From contig CAZYQW010000108.1 of NCBI GenBank assembly GCA_964649825.1, forward strand, positions 1 to 64,000: a DNA stretch of 64,000 nt, in the 5' to 3' direction. The notes beneath the pieces are model-generated. The model was given only the letters and a program-made list of their open reading frames with translations, ran no database searches and had not been told where the DNA came from. The position numbers and the translations under genes are program-made. Origin of the DNA: CAZYQW01 sp964649825 (lineage in GTDB: Bacteria; Planctomycetota; B15-G4; JADJEK01). Below, one piece after another: positions 8,214-17,585 of the stretch (positions are counted from its first letter, which is position 1; each line of letters starts with the position of its first letter).

Positions 8214-11200
8214 TTACCGATCGTCGTGCCGCCCGACCGACGTGGACCGATCCTCCGCGACGATCCACACGTTCCTGTACCGGACCGGATCGCCGTGATC
8301 CTGCAGCCGGATCGGCCCGCGCGGGACCTCGCCGCTTCCCGCCGCGCCTCCCGTCGGCCCATCGATCTCGACGTCGTCCTGGACCGTCACGCCGTTCCAC
8401 CACACGCTGATGCGCGCGTTCTCGTTCTTCGCGCCGGTCGAGTCGAAACGAGGCGCGCGGAAGCGGACGTCATAGGTCTGCCAGCGCTCGGGCGGACGGC
8501 TCGCGTTCGCGGCCGCCGGCCGCTTCCCGTAGATCGCGCCGCAGTCGCCGAGCCCGAGCGGATCGACGCCGTACGAGTCGAGCACCTGCACCTCGTAGCG
8601 ATCGTGGACGTAGACGCCGCTGTTGCCGCGCGCCTGCCCCGTCGCGTCCTTCCGCGAACGCGGGGTCTGGAACTCGAGATGGAGCAGGAAGTCGCCGAAG
8701 GTCTCGCGCGTGACGATGTCTCCGGCGCCGCGTGCGACTTCCATCGCGCCGTCGACCAGCGTCCACGTCGCCTCGCCGCCGTCCCTGACCTGCCAGGACT
8801 GGAGGTCGGTGCCGGAGAAGAGCACGCGCGCGCCGGCGGGCAGCGCGACCGGATGGTCGGGGCCGTCGATCGCCCACTCGATCCCGTCGAGCAGGTGCCG
8901 CTGGAAACGAGCGTCCTTCCACACCTCGAGCCGATGCCCGAGGGACGTGTAGAAGACCCGACCCTCGCCGTACTCCTTGCACCACGAGATCGCATAGTCC
9001 TGGTCGGCGCGCTTGCCTTTGGTTGCGTCGACCGACGTCGGGTCGAGCCGCAGCAGCACGTGCAGCGGATGGCGCTGGAAGTCGCGGAACTGGTAGATCT
9101 CGTCGTGGATCGCGAATCGCGCGCCGAGGTGCCGGACGGCGGGGTGCGCCGGGTCCTCGACGATCACTCCGACCTCTTGGTTCCACGGGTGGCCGTCGAA
9201 CGTGCCGCCGATCATGTCGAGGTACTCGGGCGACTCGTACAGCGTGTCGGTCGCGGAGTGGACGCCGATGAAGGCTCCACCTCGCCGAATCCACTCGAGC
9301 AGGGCGGACGGCGATCCGTCGTCGAACGGCAGCTCGCCGGTCGTGTAGAAGACGATCGCGTCCGGCTCGGCCAGGTTCGCCCGCGCCAGCGCGTCGACGC
9401 TCTGCGTGGCGGTGACGTCGAAGCGATCGCGCGCCGCCTCGATGAGGCGTTCCTCGGCCGGGGAGTAGACGTGCGGTCGCGGCCGCCGGACGACGTCGTG
9501 CACGAACCCCGCGGAGTGGGTGACGAAGAGGACCTTCTTGCGCGCCGTCGCGTCATCCCGGCGGCCCGGGATCCTGACGAGGGTGTAGTACGCCGCCGTG
9601 TGGAGGAGCGGATCGCCGGCCGCGCTCCTCACGCCGTCGGCGTGGAGCTCGTGGACGTATCCCGCGCGCAGTGGATCGACGACGAGGCGGACCGTCCGCG
9701 GGCCGCTCACCACCACGTTGCGGATCGCGAGGGGCTTCGTGTCGTCCTCCGGCGCGCCGTAGTCCGAGTGGTACTCGTACGTGTAGCTCGTCATGCGATA
9801 CGAGGACGGGCTCGCCGCGGCCGCCGGGTCGACGTCCGCGGTGAAGGTCAGCGCGAAGCCGTCCTTCGTCGCGTTCATCGTGAGGATCTCGAACGGAGTG
9901 ACGCCGGTGTGGACGATCCGCTCGACGCCGTACCGCTTCCGTCCGACGGACGCCCAGCCGCGGTCGGTCTCGCCGACGAACATCGAGCCGTCCGGCGCGA
10001 ACGCGACGCGGTTCACGCCGCAGCCGAGGCCCGAGAGGAACGGGAAGCAGGCGCCTTGGTAATGGCCGTCGACCTTCTCGAGCGCGACGCGCATGACCGT
10101 CGCGGCGAGCTGGTCGCCGACGAAGAGCTGGCCCGCGAACGGACCGAACTTCCCGTCGGTGTCGTCGAGCGCGACGTCGGCCGCCGACTGTCCCATCTTC
10201 TGGTACGGGAACCAGATCGTCGGGGGCTGGCGCGGCGGTCGCTCGTCCGGCGTCCGCAGGTCGGTCCGCCAGCGCAGGCTCGCGGGGTGGCCGTGCCACG
10301 CGTCCTGCTTCAGTTCGGACAGGCGGTTCGTGGCGACGTAGTCCCCCTGGTTGTCGACGTAGAACATCGTGCCGTCGGTCCACTCGGCCATTCCGTTCGG
10401 CGAGCGCAGTCCGTCGCAGATCCACGTGGCGTTTCCTTTTCGATCGATCTTCAGCGCGGCGCCGCGGTTCGGCACGATCGCCTTGCCGAGCGACCCGCAG
10501 AACCCGACGTTCAGCGAGACCCACGCGTTTCCCTCGCGATCGAACTTGGGGCCGAACGCGAACTCGTGGTAGTTGCCGGAGACGCCCCAGTCGTCGTTGA
10601 ACGTCTCGTAGCGGTCGGCGTGGTCGTCGCCGTCGTCGTCCAGCAGACGGGTCACCTCGCCGCGTTGCGTGACGTAGATCGCCTCGCCGTCGGCGTCCTT
10701 CCGCACGCCGGCGCCGAGCGCCTCGTGCAGGCCGCGCGCGAACGTCACGTACTCGACGTCGAGCGGCGGCTCGCTGTACGCGCCGTTCATCAGGAAGACG
10801 TCGCCGCGCCGCGTGGAGACGACGGGGCGCGCGTCGTCGCCGTAGAACGCGAGGCCGCCGACCTCGAGCACGCTGTCCTCGGGGACGGGGAACGTCAGCA
10901 CGCGATAGTGGTGCCGTTCGCGCGACGGCGGAAAGTCGCGGTCGAGCTGGTAGTACAGGTGCGCGTCGGCCGCGGAGCTCAACGACTCGCGCGTCTCGAT
11001 CTGGAAGTCCCAGCCGCCCATCCCCTGGTCGACCTTGAACACGACGTGGTTCGTGCCGGCTTCGAGGTCGAGGCGCAGCAGGTCGTCGTACGGATTCATC
11101 CCGCGCGGCAGGTCGCGCTCCAGCACGAGCCGACCGTTCAGCCAGACGAGCACGCCGTCGTCGCTTCCCATCCAGACCTCGACCGTCCGCGCCTCGGCGG

Positions 11201-11633
11201 TCGTCACCGTGGTATGGAGGTAGCACACGGCGTCGTCGTTGAGCGCGTTATCGGCGTGGACGCGCAGGTCGACGCGGCGGCCGGGGACACCGTCGACGCG
11301 CGACCACGCGGCGGGCGCGCCGTTCTTCCCGGTGTACGACCGGGAGAAATCCGGCCCCGGATCGTTCGCGCGCAGTCGATCGAGCTCGTCCTCGGGCGCG
11401 TGGCGCGTGTAGAGGTCGCGCTGGCCGTGCCCCTTGTACGGGAACGGCGACAGCAGGTGCCAATCGCCCCACGTGCCTTTCTCGGGCGTGAGGAGATCGA
11501 TCATCCGGTCGAGCGTCGCCTGTCGGGACTCGAGCTTCTCGTACGCGTGGCCGGCGATCACGAGCGGCGGATGGTCGTCTTCGGGCCCGGTGAGCGGAGC
11601 GGAGAGAAGGACGAGGAGGATCGAAAGGTTCAC
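8214..11633 (-). CDS. Secreted dehydrogenase-like propeller / ThuA / DUF1080 fusion protein
   Basis: The 1,139-residue product starts at GTG 11633, which overlaps the upstream stop in GTGA and follows a GGAGGTGA ribosome site. After a short signal-like sequence (ILLVLLSAPLTG) there is a carbohydrate-binding-like beta domain (about 100-230, GSDDGVLVWLNGRL). A glucose/sorbosone dehydrogenase-type propeller follows (about 250-600, SPNGMAEWTDGTMFYVDNQG). Then comes a ThuA-like domain (about 690-900, FYTTGELPFDDGSPSALLEW, FIGVHSATDTLY, YTSLGHRLEVW). Last is a DUF1080 / 3-keto-disaccharide hydrolase domain (about 920-1135, VLFSGTDLQSWQV, GNSGVYVHDRYEVQVLDSYG). These families are linked to sugar oxidation and 3-keto-glycoside cleavage, so I infer periplasmic glycan or sugar breakdown, with electrons passed to the co-transcribed cytochrome. 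Confidence 0.85.
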   Translation of the reverse strand: MNLSILLVLLSAPLTGPEDDHPPLVIAGHAYEKLESRQATLDRMIDLLTPEKGTWGDWHLLSPFPYKGHGQRDLYTRHAPEDELDRLRANDPGPDFSRSYTGKNGAPAAWSRVDGVPGRRVDLRVHADNALNDDAVCYLHTTVTTAEARTVEVWMGSDDGVLVWLNGRLVLERDLPRGMNPYDDLLRLDLEAGTNHVVFKVDQGMGGWDFQIETRESLSSAADAHLYYQLDRDFPPSRERHHYRVLTFPVPEDSVLEVGGLAFYGDDARPVVSTRRGDVFLMNGAYSEPPLDVEYVTFARGLHEALGAGVRKDADGEAIYVTQRGEVTRLLDDDGDDHADRYETFNDDWGVSGNYHEFAFGPKFDREGNAWVSLNVGFCGSLGKAIVPNRGAALKIDRKGNATWICDGLRSPNGMAEWTDGTMFYVDNQGDYVATNRLSELKQDAWHGHPASLRWRTDLRTPDERPPRQPPTIWFPYQKMGQSAADVALDDTDGKFGPFAGQLFVGDQLAATVMRVALEKVDGHYQGACFPFLSGLGCGVNRVAFAPDGSMFVGETDRGWASVGRKRYGVERIVHTGVTPFEILTMNATKDGFALTFTADVDPAAAASPSSYRMTSYTYEYHSDYGAPEDDTKPLAIRNVVVSGPRTVRLVVDPLRAGYVHELHADGVRSAAGDPLLHTAAYYTLVRIPGRRDDATARKKVLFVTHSAGFVHDVVRRPRPHVYSPAEERLIEAARDRFDVTATQSVDALARANLAEPDAIVFYTTGELPFDDGSPSALLEWIRRGGAFIGVHSATDTLYESPEYLDMIGGTFDGHPWNQEVGVIVEDPAHPAVRHLGARFAIHDEIYQFRDFQRHPLHVLLRLDPTSVDATKGKRADQDYAISWCKEYGEGRVFYTSLGHRLEVWKDARFQRHLLDGIEWAIDGPDHPVALPAGARVLFSGTDLQSWQVRDGGEATWTLVDGAMEVARGAGDIVTRETFGDFLLHLEFQTPRSRKDATGQARGNSGVYVHDRYEVQVLDSYGVDPLGLGDCGAIYGKRPAAANASRPPERWQTYDVRFRAPRFDSTGAKNENARISVWWNGVTVQDDVEIDGPTGGAAGSGEVPRGPIRLQDHGDPVRYRNVWIVAEDRSTSVGRHDDR

Positions 11634-14335
11634 AGGCTCACCTCCAACGCGAAACGGACCGACGACGCGCCGAGCTCGGGTTCGATCTCGAACCAGACGA
11701 CGCCGTCGCCCGCGTCTCGCGGCGTCGTTCGACAACCGAACGCCTCCGTGATCCTCGCGCCCGAGCGGCCGGCGTTGATCCAGAGCGGCCGCGAGAGTCG
11801 CGACAGCTCGAAGCGTCGTTCGAAGCGCGGCGACGGCGAGGCCTTGGGCTCGATCCGCTCGCCGATCGGGACGCCGTCGACCTCGTACAGGAGCGTCGGG
11901 ACCCCCGCGCGGTCGAGCCGATACCCCTTGAACCGGAAGCCCGCCTCGCGACCGGTCGACTCGGGCCAGCGTTCGGGTCGTTCGCCGAGCACCAGCGGCG
12001 CGCCCTTCGCGGCGGTCCAGACGTTCTTGCCCTGCCCGCCCGCCACCTGTCCGCCGCGCCCCGCCCACGCCCCCGACGCATCGAGGAAGTCGCCGCTCCA
12101 CGCGTCGGCGAGGCGACACGCCTCGGCGTCGAAGCCGAAGTGGATCCCCACCGGGAAGCCGATCGCGATGCCGCGGCTGCCCGCGTTCTCGAGGAACGTG
12201 CGCAGGATGACCGGGCGGTCGTCGACGTCGATCTTGAACGCGCCCGGCGCCTCGAGACCGGCCGGCGCCGGCATCGCGTCGCCGAGGTCGAAGTACGCCC
12301 ACATGGCGTCGGCCTGGGCGTAGATGTCGCCGCCAGCCACGTTCTCGACGGTGCTCCGCCTCCCGAGCGAGAAGGACGGCATGCGGGTGCCCGGCTTGTA
12401 GCGAGCCGGCGCCTGGATGTACGCGCGCCACCACTCGTAGCGGAGGCGCTCGGCGAACTGCTCGATCGAGGGCCCGGGCGATCCGGCCGGCGGGTAGCTC
12501 GTGAACGAATGGCACGTCACGCAGGACATGCCGTCGCGCCCGACCAGGCGGCGTCCATCGAGCACCGCCGAGTCGTGCGGCGGGGGTGGATCCATGTCCT
12601 GTTCCGGACGAATCCCGTCTTGCGCCGCGAACGCGACCGGCAGCGCGCCGACGTGCTCGTCGCCGAACTGCGGCATCCGCGCGCCCATGTACGGTCGCGC
12701 GCGGCCTGCCGCGACGAGCACGCGGCGGAACCACGGCGTGGTCAGCTTGAACCCGACTCCCGCGAGGTCGGGCGGAACCCGGCCTTCGTCGCCGAGGTCG
12801 ACGCGGTCGTCGAGGGTGATGAAGAACGGGTCGAGCTCTCTCGGCACTCCCCCGCGGCCGGCGAGCCGGTGGCAGGCGTTGCAGCTCAGGCGCTCGAACG
12901 TGCGCAGGGATCGATCGATCGGCGAGGGCGTGCCGTTCAGCCCCGCGAGCGACTCGATCCCCCGCGCGAGCTGCCGCCGCTCGTCGTCGGAGAGGTCGTA
13001 GCGCGGCGTCGCGCCGTCGTGGGGATCCATGCATCCCGCCTCCGGCGAGAGCGCGTGCAGCGGCTTCGCGGTCGGGACGGGCTCCGGCATCCCGTCGACG
13101 TCGTGGCACGCGTGGCACGATCGGCGCACGAACGCCTCGCGCCCGCGGCCCGCCCGCGCCGCGTCGACCGCGAACCCGCCGGTCGGCGCCGGGAAGCGCG
13201 ACGTCAGGTAGGAAGCGATCGCGCGCGCCTCGGAGTCACCGAGATCGAACGACGGCATCGCGCCGTCGGGCCGGGTCGCGCGCGGGTCCTTCAGGAATTC
13301 GACGAGCGCCGTGCCGTGCCACTTTCCGTCGAGGTCGCCGTACGCGACCACCGGCGCGTGGCCGTCGATCGAGCTCGGCAGCAGCGGGTCGGCGAACACG
13401 ACCGACGCCGGCTCGAGCGGTCCGTGGCACGCGACGCAGCCGAGGGTGTGGAACTTGGTGCGTCCGTCCCATCGCAGGTCGAGCGACGCGTCGCTCGGGG
13501 CCGGGGCCTCGGCCCCGCTCATCAAGAAGTGGAGGATGTCCTCCTGCTCCTGCTCGTCGGCTGCGTTCGCTCCCGCGAACAGGTCGGGCATGTCGGAGCG
13601 CGGTCGCAGCGCGTGCGGCGACGCGATCCAACGCCTCGTCCAGTCGGCGCCGACGCGGGCGCCGAGATCGTTCAAGTTCGGCGCGGGTCGCCGTCCGACG
13701 CCGTGCTCGGTCATCGCGTCGGGGACGTGGCAGTTGGTGCAGCCCTTGCGCTCGAGCAGCATCCGGCCGGTTCGCTCGTCGATGCTCCGCGCGACGGGCT
13801 CCGCCGAATCGACGGGCACCACGACCGCGGCGGTCGGGATCGGCTCGGAGCGGAAGCCGCCCTCGAGCGTCGGGATCTCCTCCCAGAGCGTCCGCAAGCG
13901 GCCGTCGCCGCGCGCACCGCGCCGGTAGACGACGTTGACGCGGATCGGACCAGGTCCCGCCTCGAGCCACGCGGTGTAGCTCGTCCCGTCGGAGGCGGCC
14001 GCGGCGCGCCCTCGCTCGGCGCCGGCGTCGCCGGTCACGCGGATCTCGGCACTGCCGCCCTCGACCTCGATTCCAAAGCGGTAGCTCCCCGCGCGCGGCA
14101 GAGCAACGATCCCGTCGTACGTCGCCGTCCACCCCCGGGCCCGGAGCGCCGGATGCGGAGTCTCCGATCCGCCGACCAGCAACGCCGCCGCGGAAGCATG
14201 ACCGTGCACCTCGCCGACGTTGCTCGAGTAGCGGACGGACCAGCCGTTCGGCTCGGCGGCGCCGGCGAGCGACGACACGAACGGTGCGACGAGAAACGAG
14301 ACCAGGAGGGCGGGCCAGGTCGGCTCGTTCGACAT
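11630..14335 (-). CDS. Secreted five-haem c-type cytochrome with N-terminal PA14-like domain
   Basis: The 901-residue product has a signal peptide (LLVSFLVAPFVSSLAGAAE). A PA14-like sugar-binding domain follows (about 30-140; WTATYDGIVALPRAGSYRF). Five CXXCH haem c motifs start at Cys199, Cys300, Cys407, Cys485 and Cys605. The C-terminal part (about 680-900) is another beta-rich domain with GFPVGIHFGFDAEACRLADA. The start ATG 14335 follows GGAGCG. The stop overlaps the GTG start of the dehydrogenase fusion, so the two are translationally coupled. Such cytochromes accept electrons from partner dehydrogenases in the periplasm; this is family knowledge, and the pairing here is inferred from the operon. 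Confidence 0.88.
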   Translation of the reverse strand: MSNEPTWPALLVSFLVAPFVSSLAGAAEPNGWSVRYSSNVGEVHGHASAAALLVGGSETPHPALRARGWTATYDGIVALPRAGSYRFGIEVEGGSAEIRVTGDAGAERGRAAAASDGTSYTAWLEAGPGPIRVNVVYRRGARGDGRLRTLWEEIPTLEGGFRSEPIPTAAVVVPVDSAEPVARSIDERTGRMLLERKGCTNCHVPDAMTEHGVGRRPAPNLNDLGARVGADWTRRWIASPHALRPRSDMPDLFAGANAADEQEQEDILHFLMSGAEAPAPSDASLDLRWDGRTKFHTLGCVACHGPLEPASVVFADPLLPSSIDGHAPVVAYGDLDGKWHGTALVEFLKDPRATRPDGAMPSFDLGDSEARAIASYLTSRFPAPTGGFAVDAARAGRGREAFVRRSCHACHDVDGMPEPVPTAKPLHALSPEAGCMDPHDGATPRYDLSDDERRQLARGIESLAGLNGTPSPIDRSLRTFERLSCNACHRLAGRGGVPRELDPFFITLDDRVDLGDEGRVPPDLAGVGFKLTTPWFRRVLVAAGRARPYMGARMPQFGDEHVGALPVAFAAQDGIRPEQDMDPPPPHDSAVLDGRRLVGRDGMSCVTCHSFTSYPPAGSPGPSIEQFAERLRYEWWRAYIQAPARYKPGTRMPSFSLGRRSTVENVAGGDIYAQADAMWAYFDLGDAMPAPAGLEAPGAFKIDVDDRPVILRTFLENAGSRGIAIGFPVGIHFGFDAEACRLADAWSGDFLDASGAWAGRGGQVAGGQGKNVWTAAKGAPLVLGERPERWPESTGREAGFRFKGYRLDRAGVPTLLYEVDGVPIGERIEPKASPSPRFERRFELSRLSRPLWINAGRSGARITEAFGCRTTPRDAGDGVVWFEIEPELGASSVRFALEVSL

Positions 14336-14448
14336 GAGGCGCTCCGATGCGTGATGAGCGCGCGATTCTACGGGAAGCGGGCGGCGGGGGAATCCCCGCG
14401 GGCGGCTTACAATCCGAGCTCACGTCGGCCGTCGCAGGGAGGGCTCGA

Positions 14449-16923
14449 ATGTCGAACGTCACCGAAATCGGACTCGTCGCCGTCGCGACGATCGCGGTCC
14501 TCGCGCCCGTCGCGGCGGCCCAGGAGAGCGCCGGGTACCGGCGGCCGCCGCGCGAGGTCGTCGAGGTCGTCGACGCGCCGCCGACGCCATCCGTGGTCGT
14601 CTCGCCGGCCGAGACGCACGTCGTGATCGCGCACCGAGACGCGCTCCCGTCGATCGCCGAAGTATCCGAGCCGATGGTGCGCGTCGCGGGAATGCGGATC
14701 CACCCCGGGCGCACCGCGCGGTTCTCCACGGGGTTCGTCACGATGCTCGAGGTCATCGATCTCGGCTCGAACGAGCGGAGGCCCGTCGTCATGGACGACG
14801 GCTCGCGATTGTCGCCGCCGAGCTTCGCACCGAACGGAGAGCGGTTCGCGTTCACGCGCGAGACGGACGACGGCATCGAGCTCTGGGTCGCCGACGTCGC
14901 GACGGCCAGCGCGAAGCGTCTCGTCGGTCCGCGCCTGAACGGCACGATGCGGAACGCGTACTCGTGGTGGTCGGGATCGGAGCAGCTCCTGATCCACCTG
15001 GTCCCGCCCGGGCGCGGCGCCGCGCCCGCGCCTCCTCTCGTGCCGGGCGGCCCGCTCGTCCAGGAGTCGGTGGGACGCTCGAAGACGAACCGCACGTATC
15101 AGGATCTGCTGCAGAACCCGTACGACGAGGCCCTCTTCGAGCACTACTGCACCGCGCAGCTCGCCCGCGTCGACCTCGACGGCACGGTGCGACCGATCGG
15201 GCGAGAGGGGATCTTCCTCGGCGCGGAGGTGTCGCCGGACGGAATGCACCTCCTCGTCGAGCGCGTCCACTGGCCGTACTCGTACGCGGTGCCCGCGTCG
15301 AGCTTCCCCCACACGATCGAGGTGTGGGACGCGACCGGGCGTCGCGTCCACGTCGTGGCGGACATCGGGATTGCCGACGAGGTCCCGATCGGCGGCGTCC
15401 GTACCGGTCCGCGTGGCGTGAAGTGGCATCCGAAGGAGGGATCGACGCTCGTCTTCGTCGAGGCGCAGGACGACGGCGACCCCAAGAAGAAGGTCCCGAA
15501 CCGTGATCGCGTCCTGTGCGCCGCCGCGCCGTTCACGGAGTCCCGCGAGATCCATCGCACGACGCATCGCTACCGCGGCGCGGACTGGCTGTCCGATTCG
15601 GATCGGGCGCTGATCAGCGAGTACGACCGCGATCGACGCTGGCTGACGATGAAGCTCGTCGACTTCGCGAACGGCGGCGAGCCGGTCGTCGTCGACGATC
15701 GATCACAGCACGATCGCTACGGCGACCCAGGACGTCCGGTGAAGAAGACGTTGCCGAACGGCTCGTCGGTGGTCGAGGTCGAGAACGGCACGATCTGCCT
15801 CGCCGGCGGCGGCGCGAGCGCGGAGGGCGAACGACCGTTCTTGCGCCGCCTCGATTTGGCGACCCTGGTCTCGACCGATCTGTTCCGGTCGCCGGCCGAC
15901 CGCTACACGTCGTTCGTCGGGTTCACGTCGGGACGGGGCGAGGCGCGCTCCCTCCTGCTGCGCACCGAGTCTCCCGACGATCCGCCCAACTACGTGGTCC
16001 ACGCGAGCGGCGTCGAACGGCGTATCACCGAATTCCCGCACCCGTATCCCGCGCTGGCGCGGGTGCAGAAGGAGATCCTCCGCTACGAGCGCGGCGACGG
16101 CGTCCCGCTCTCGGGCACGCTGTACCTCCCGCCCGGATACGTGGAAGGCACGCGGCTGCCGCTCGTGATGTGGGCGTATCCGATCGAATACAACGACGCC
16201 GCGACGGCTGGCCAGGTGCGGCAGACGGCGAACCGCTTCACGTGGATCTCGAGTCTGTCGCCGCTGATGTTCCTGTTGAACGGCTACGCCGTACTGGACG
16301 GCGCCGCGATGCCGGTGATCGGCGATCCCGAGACGATGAACGACACGTTCTGCGAGCAGATCGTGGCCGCGGCGAAGGCGGGGATCGACGCGTGCGTCGC
16401 CCGCGGGGTGGCCGACGGCGGGCGCGTCGGCGTCGGCGGGCACTCGTACGGCGCGTTCATGACCGCGAACCTCCTCGCGCACTCGGATCTCTTCCGGGCG
16501 GGAATCGCTCGCTCGGGCGCGTACAACCGTTCGCTGACGCCGTTCGGGTTCCAGAGCGAGCGCCGCACGGTGTGGGAGGCGACCGAGACGTACGTGAAGG
16601 TGTCGCCGTTCTTCCAGGCCGACAAGATCGACGAGCCGATCCTCTTGATCCACGGCGAGGTCGACGACAACTCGGGTACCTTCCCCCTTCAGTCGAAGCG
16701 GCTGTTCCACGCCCTTTCCGGGCTCGGCGGGACGGTTCGCTACGTCCTTCTACCGAACGAGTCGCACGGCTATCGCGCGCGCGAATCGGTGCTCCACGTG
16801 CTTGCGGAGTCGTTCGACTGGTTCGACGAGCACGTCAAGGGCTCGGCGCCGCGCCCCGGCGCTCGACCGGCGGAGGAGGGGGCGAGCCCGGAGACCGCGG
16901 GCGACCCCAACGGCTCGCGCTGA
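14449..16923 (+). CDS. Secreted S9-family (prolyl oligopeptidase-like) peptidase
   Basis: The 824-residue product begins at ATG 14449 after AGGGAGGG and has a signal peptide ending near AAAQE. The N-terminal two thirds is a beta-propeller region. The C-terminal alpha/beta hydrolase domain has a serine peptidase triad: Ser666 in GGHSYGAFM, Asp739 in HGEVDDNSGTFP and His773 in NESHGY. The HGE.D.NSGTFP signature is closest to glutamyl endopeptidase-type S9 enzymes, so glutamate specificity is possible. It is likely periplasmic or extracellular. A GC hairpin follows the stop. Confidence 0.87.
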   Translation: MSNVTEIGLVAVATIAVLAPVAAAQESAGYRRPPREVVEVVDAPPTPSVVVSPAETHVVIAHRDALPSIAEVSEPMVRVAGMRIHPGRTARFSTGFVTMLEVIDLGSNERRPVVMDDGSRLSPPSFAPNGERFAFTRETDDGIELWVADVATASAKRLVGPRLNGTMRNAYSWWSGSEQLLIHLVPPGRGAAPAPPLVPGGPLVQESVGRSKTNRTYQDLLQNPYDEALFEHYCTAQLARVDLDGTVRPIGREGIFLGAEVSPDGMHLLVERVHWPYSYAVPASSFPHTIEVWDATGRRVHVVADIGIADEVPIGGVRTGPRGVKWHPKEGSTLVFVEAQDDGDPKKKVPNRDRVLCAAAPFTESREIHRTTHRYRGADWLSDSDRALISEYDRDRRWLTMKLVDFANGGEPVVVDDRSQHDRYGDPGRPVKKTLPNGSSVVEVENGTICLAGGGASAEGERPFLRRLDLATLVSTDLFRSPADRYTSFVGFTSGRGEARSLLLRTESPDDPPNYVVHASGVERRITEFPHPYPALARVQKEILRYERGDGVPLSGTLYLPPGYVEGTRLPLVMWAYPIEYNDAATAGQVRQTANRFTWISSLSPLMFLLNGYAVLDGAAMPVIGDPETMNDTFCEQIVAAAKAGIDACVARGVADGGRVGVGGHSYGAFMTANLLAHSDLFRAGIARSGAYNRSLTPFGFQSERRTVWEATETYVKVSPFFQADKIDEPILLIHGEVDDNSGTFPLQSKRLFHALSGLGGTVRYVLLPNESHGYRARESVLHVLAESFDWFDEHVKGSAPRPGARPAEEGASPETAGDPNGSR

Positions 16924-16954
16924 TCACGCTCCGGTCGGCAAGTCGCCGCGCGGC

Positions 16955-16972
16955 CGCCGCGGATCCGCGGCG
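16955..16972. terminator. Perfect GC palindrome between convergent genes
   Basis: The 18-bp palindrome CGCCGCGGATCCGCGGCG lies in the 76-bp gap between the stop of the S9 peptidase (16923) and the stop of the deleted dehydrogenase (17000). It probably acts as a terminator for both. No T run follows. Confidence 0.5.
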
Positions 16973-16999
16973 CGGCGGTCGCCTCGCGTTGCTCCGTCG

Positions 17000-17492
17000 C
17001 TACCCGGTCGTCTCGCCGCCGAGCAACGTCAGGATCTCCCCCGTCACGTAGGACGAGTCGATGGTCGACGCGAAGAACACGTACGCGGGCGCGATCTCCT
17101 CGGGCTGCGCGGGACGTCCCATCGGGACGTCGGCTCCGAAGTCGACGATCTCCTCGGGCGCGCGCTCGGCCGGATTGAGCGGCGTCCAGACCGGACCGGG
17201 GGAGACGCAGTTGACGCGGATCCGGCGGTCGACCAGGTTTCTCGCCAACGACTTCGTGAACGTGTGGATCGCCCCCTTCGTCGCGGAATAGTCGAGGAGC
17301 TCCTTGCTCCCTTCGAGTCCGGTGACCGACCCGGTGTTGATGATCGCGCCGCCGGGAGGAAGGTGGGGAGAGCGCGGCCCGGGCCATGTATTCCTCCGCG
17401 AGGAACCGCGGCGCCGGGTCCAGCTCGGACTCGAGCCCCGGCGGGGGAGACATCTCCTGTTCGGCGAACGGCGGTCTTGGGTGTGAGTTCAC
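17000..17492 (-). pseudogene. Short-chain dehydrogenase with internal deletion and frameshift
   Basis: The start GTG 17492 (after AGGTG) opens a frame with the typical N-terminus of YghA-type short-chain dehydrogenases (PPGLESELDP.P.FLAEEY). At about 17361-17385 this joins MARAAL, and the frame then shifts to HLPPGGAIINTGSVTG with DYSATKGAIHTFTKSLARN, which carries the Ser-Tyr-Lys catalytic residues, and the normal C-terminus VTGEILTLLGGE. About 120 residues are missing, including the TGxxxGIG cofactor motif and the NNA motif. A normal member is about 285 residues. The remaining protein cannot bind NAD(P) in the usual way, so it is almost surely non-functional. Confidence 0.8.
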
Positions 17493-17585
17493 GACGGCAC
17501 CTCGCTTGGACGATCACCCGAGACCGCGCGGCGCCAGCGCGCGGCTCTCGCCAGAGACGCGACCGACCGAATGGTCGTGCAAAGG

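Noticed and set aside
7653..12323. Very long plus-strand open frame
   Set aside because: It is antisense to the DUF1080/ThuA fusion and neighbours and has shadow composition (rich in Arg, Asp, Val) with no domain.
11634..13118. Frame continuing upstream of the dehydrogenase fusion, which would give a 1,634-residue protein
   Set aside because: The extra part is arginine/proline-rich shadow of the cytochrome gene in another frame; GTG 11633 has a strong ribosome site and overlaps the upstream stop.
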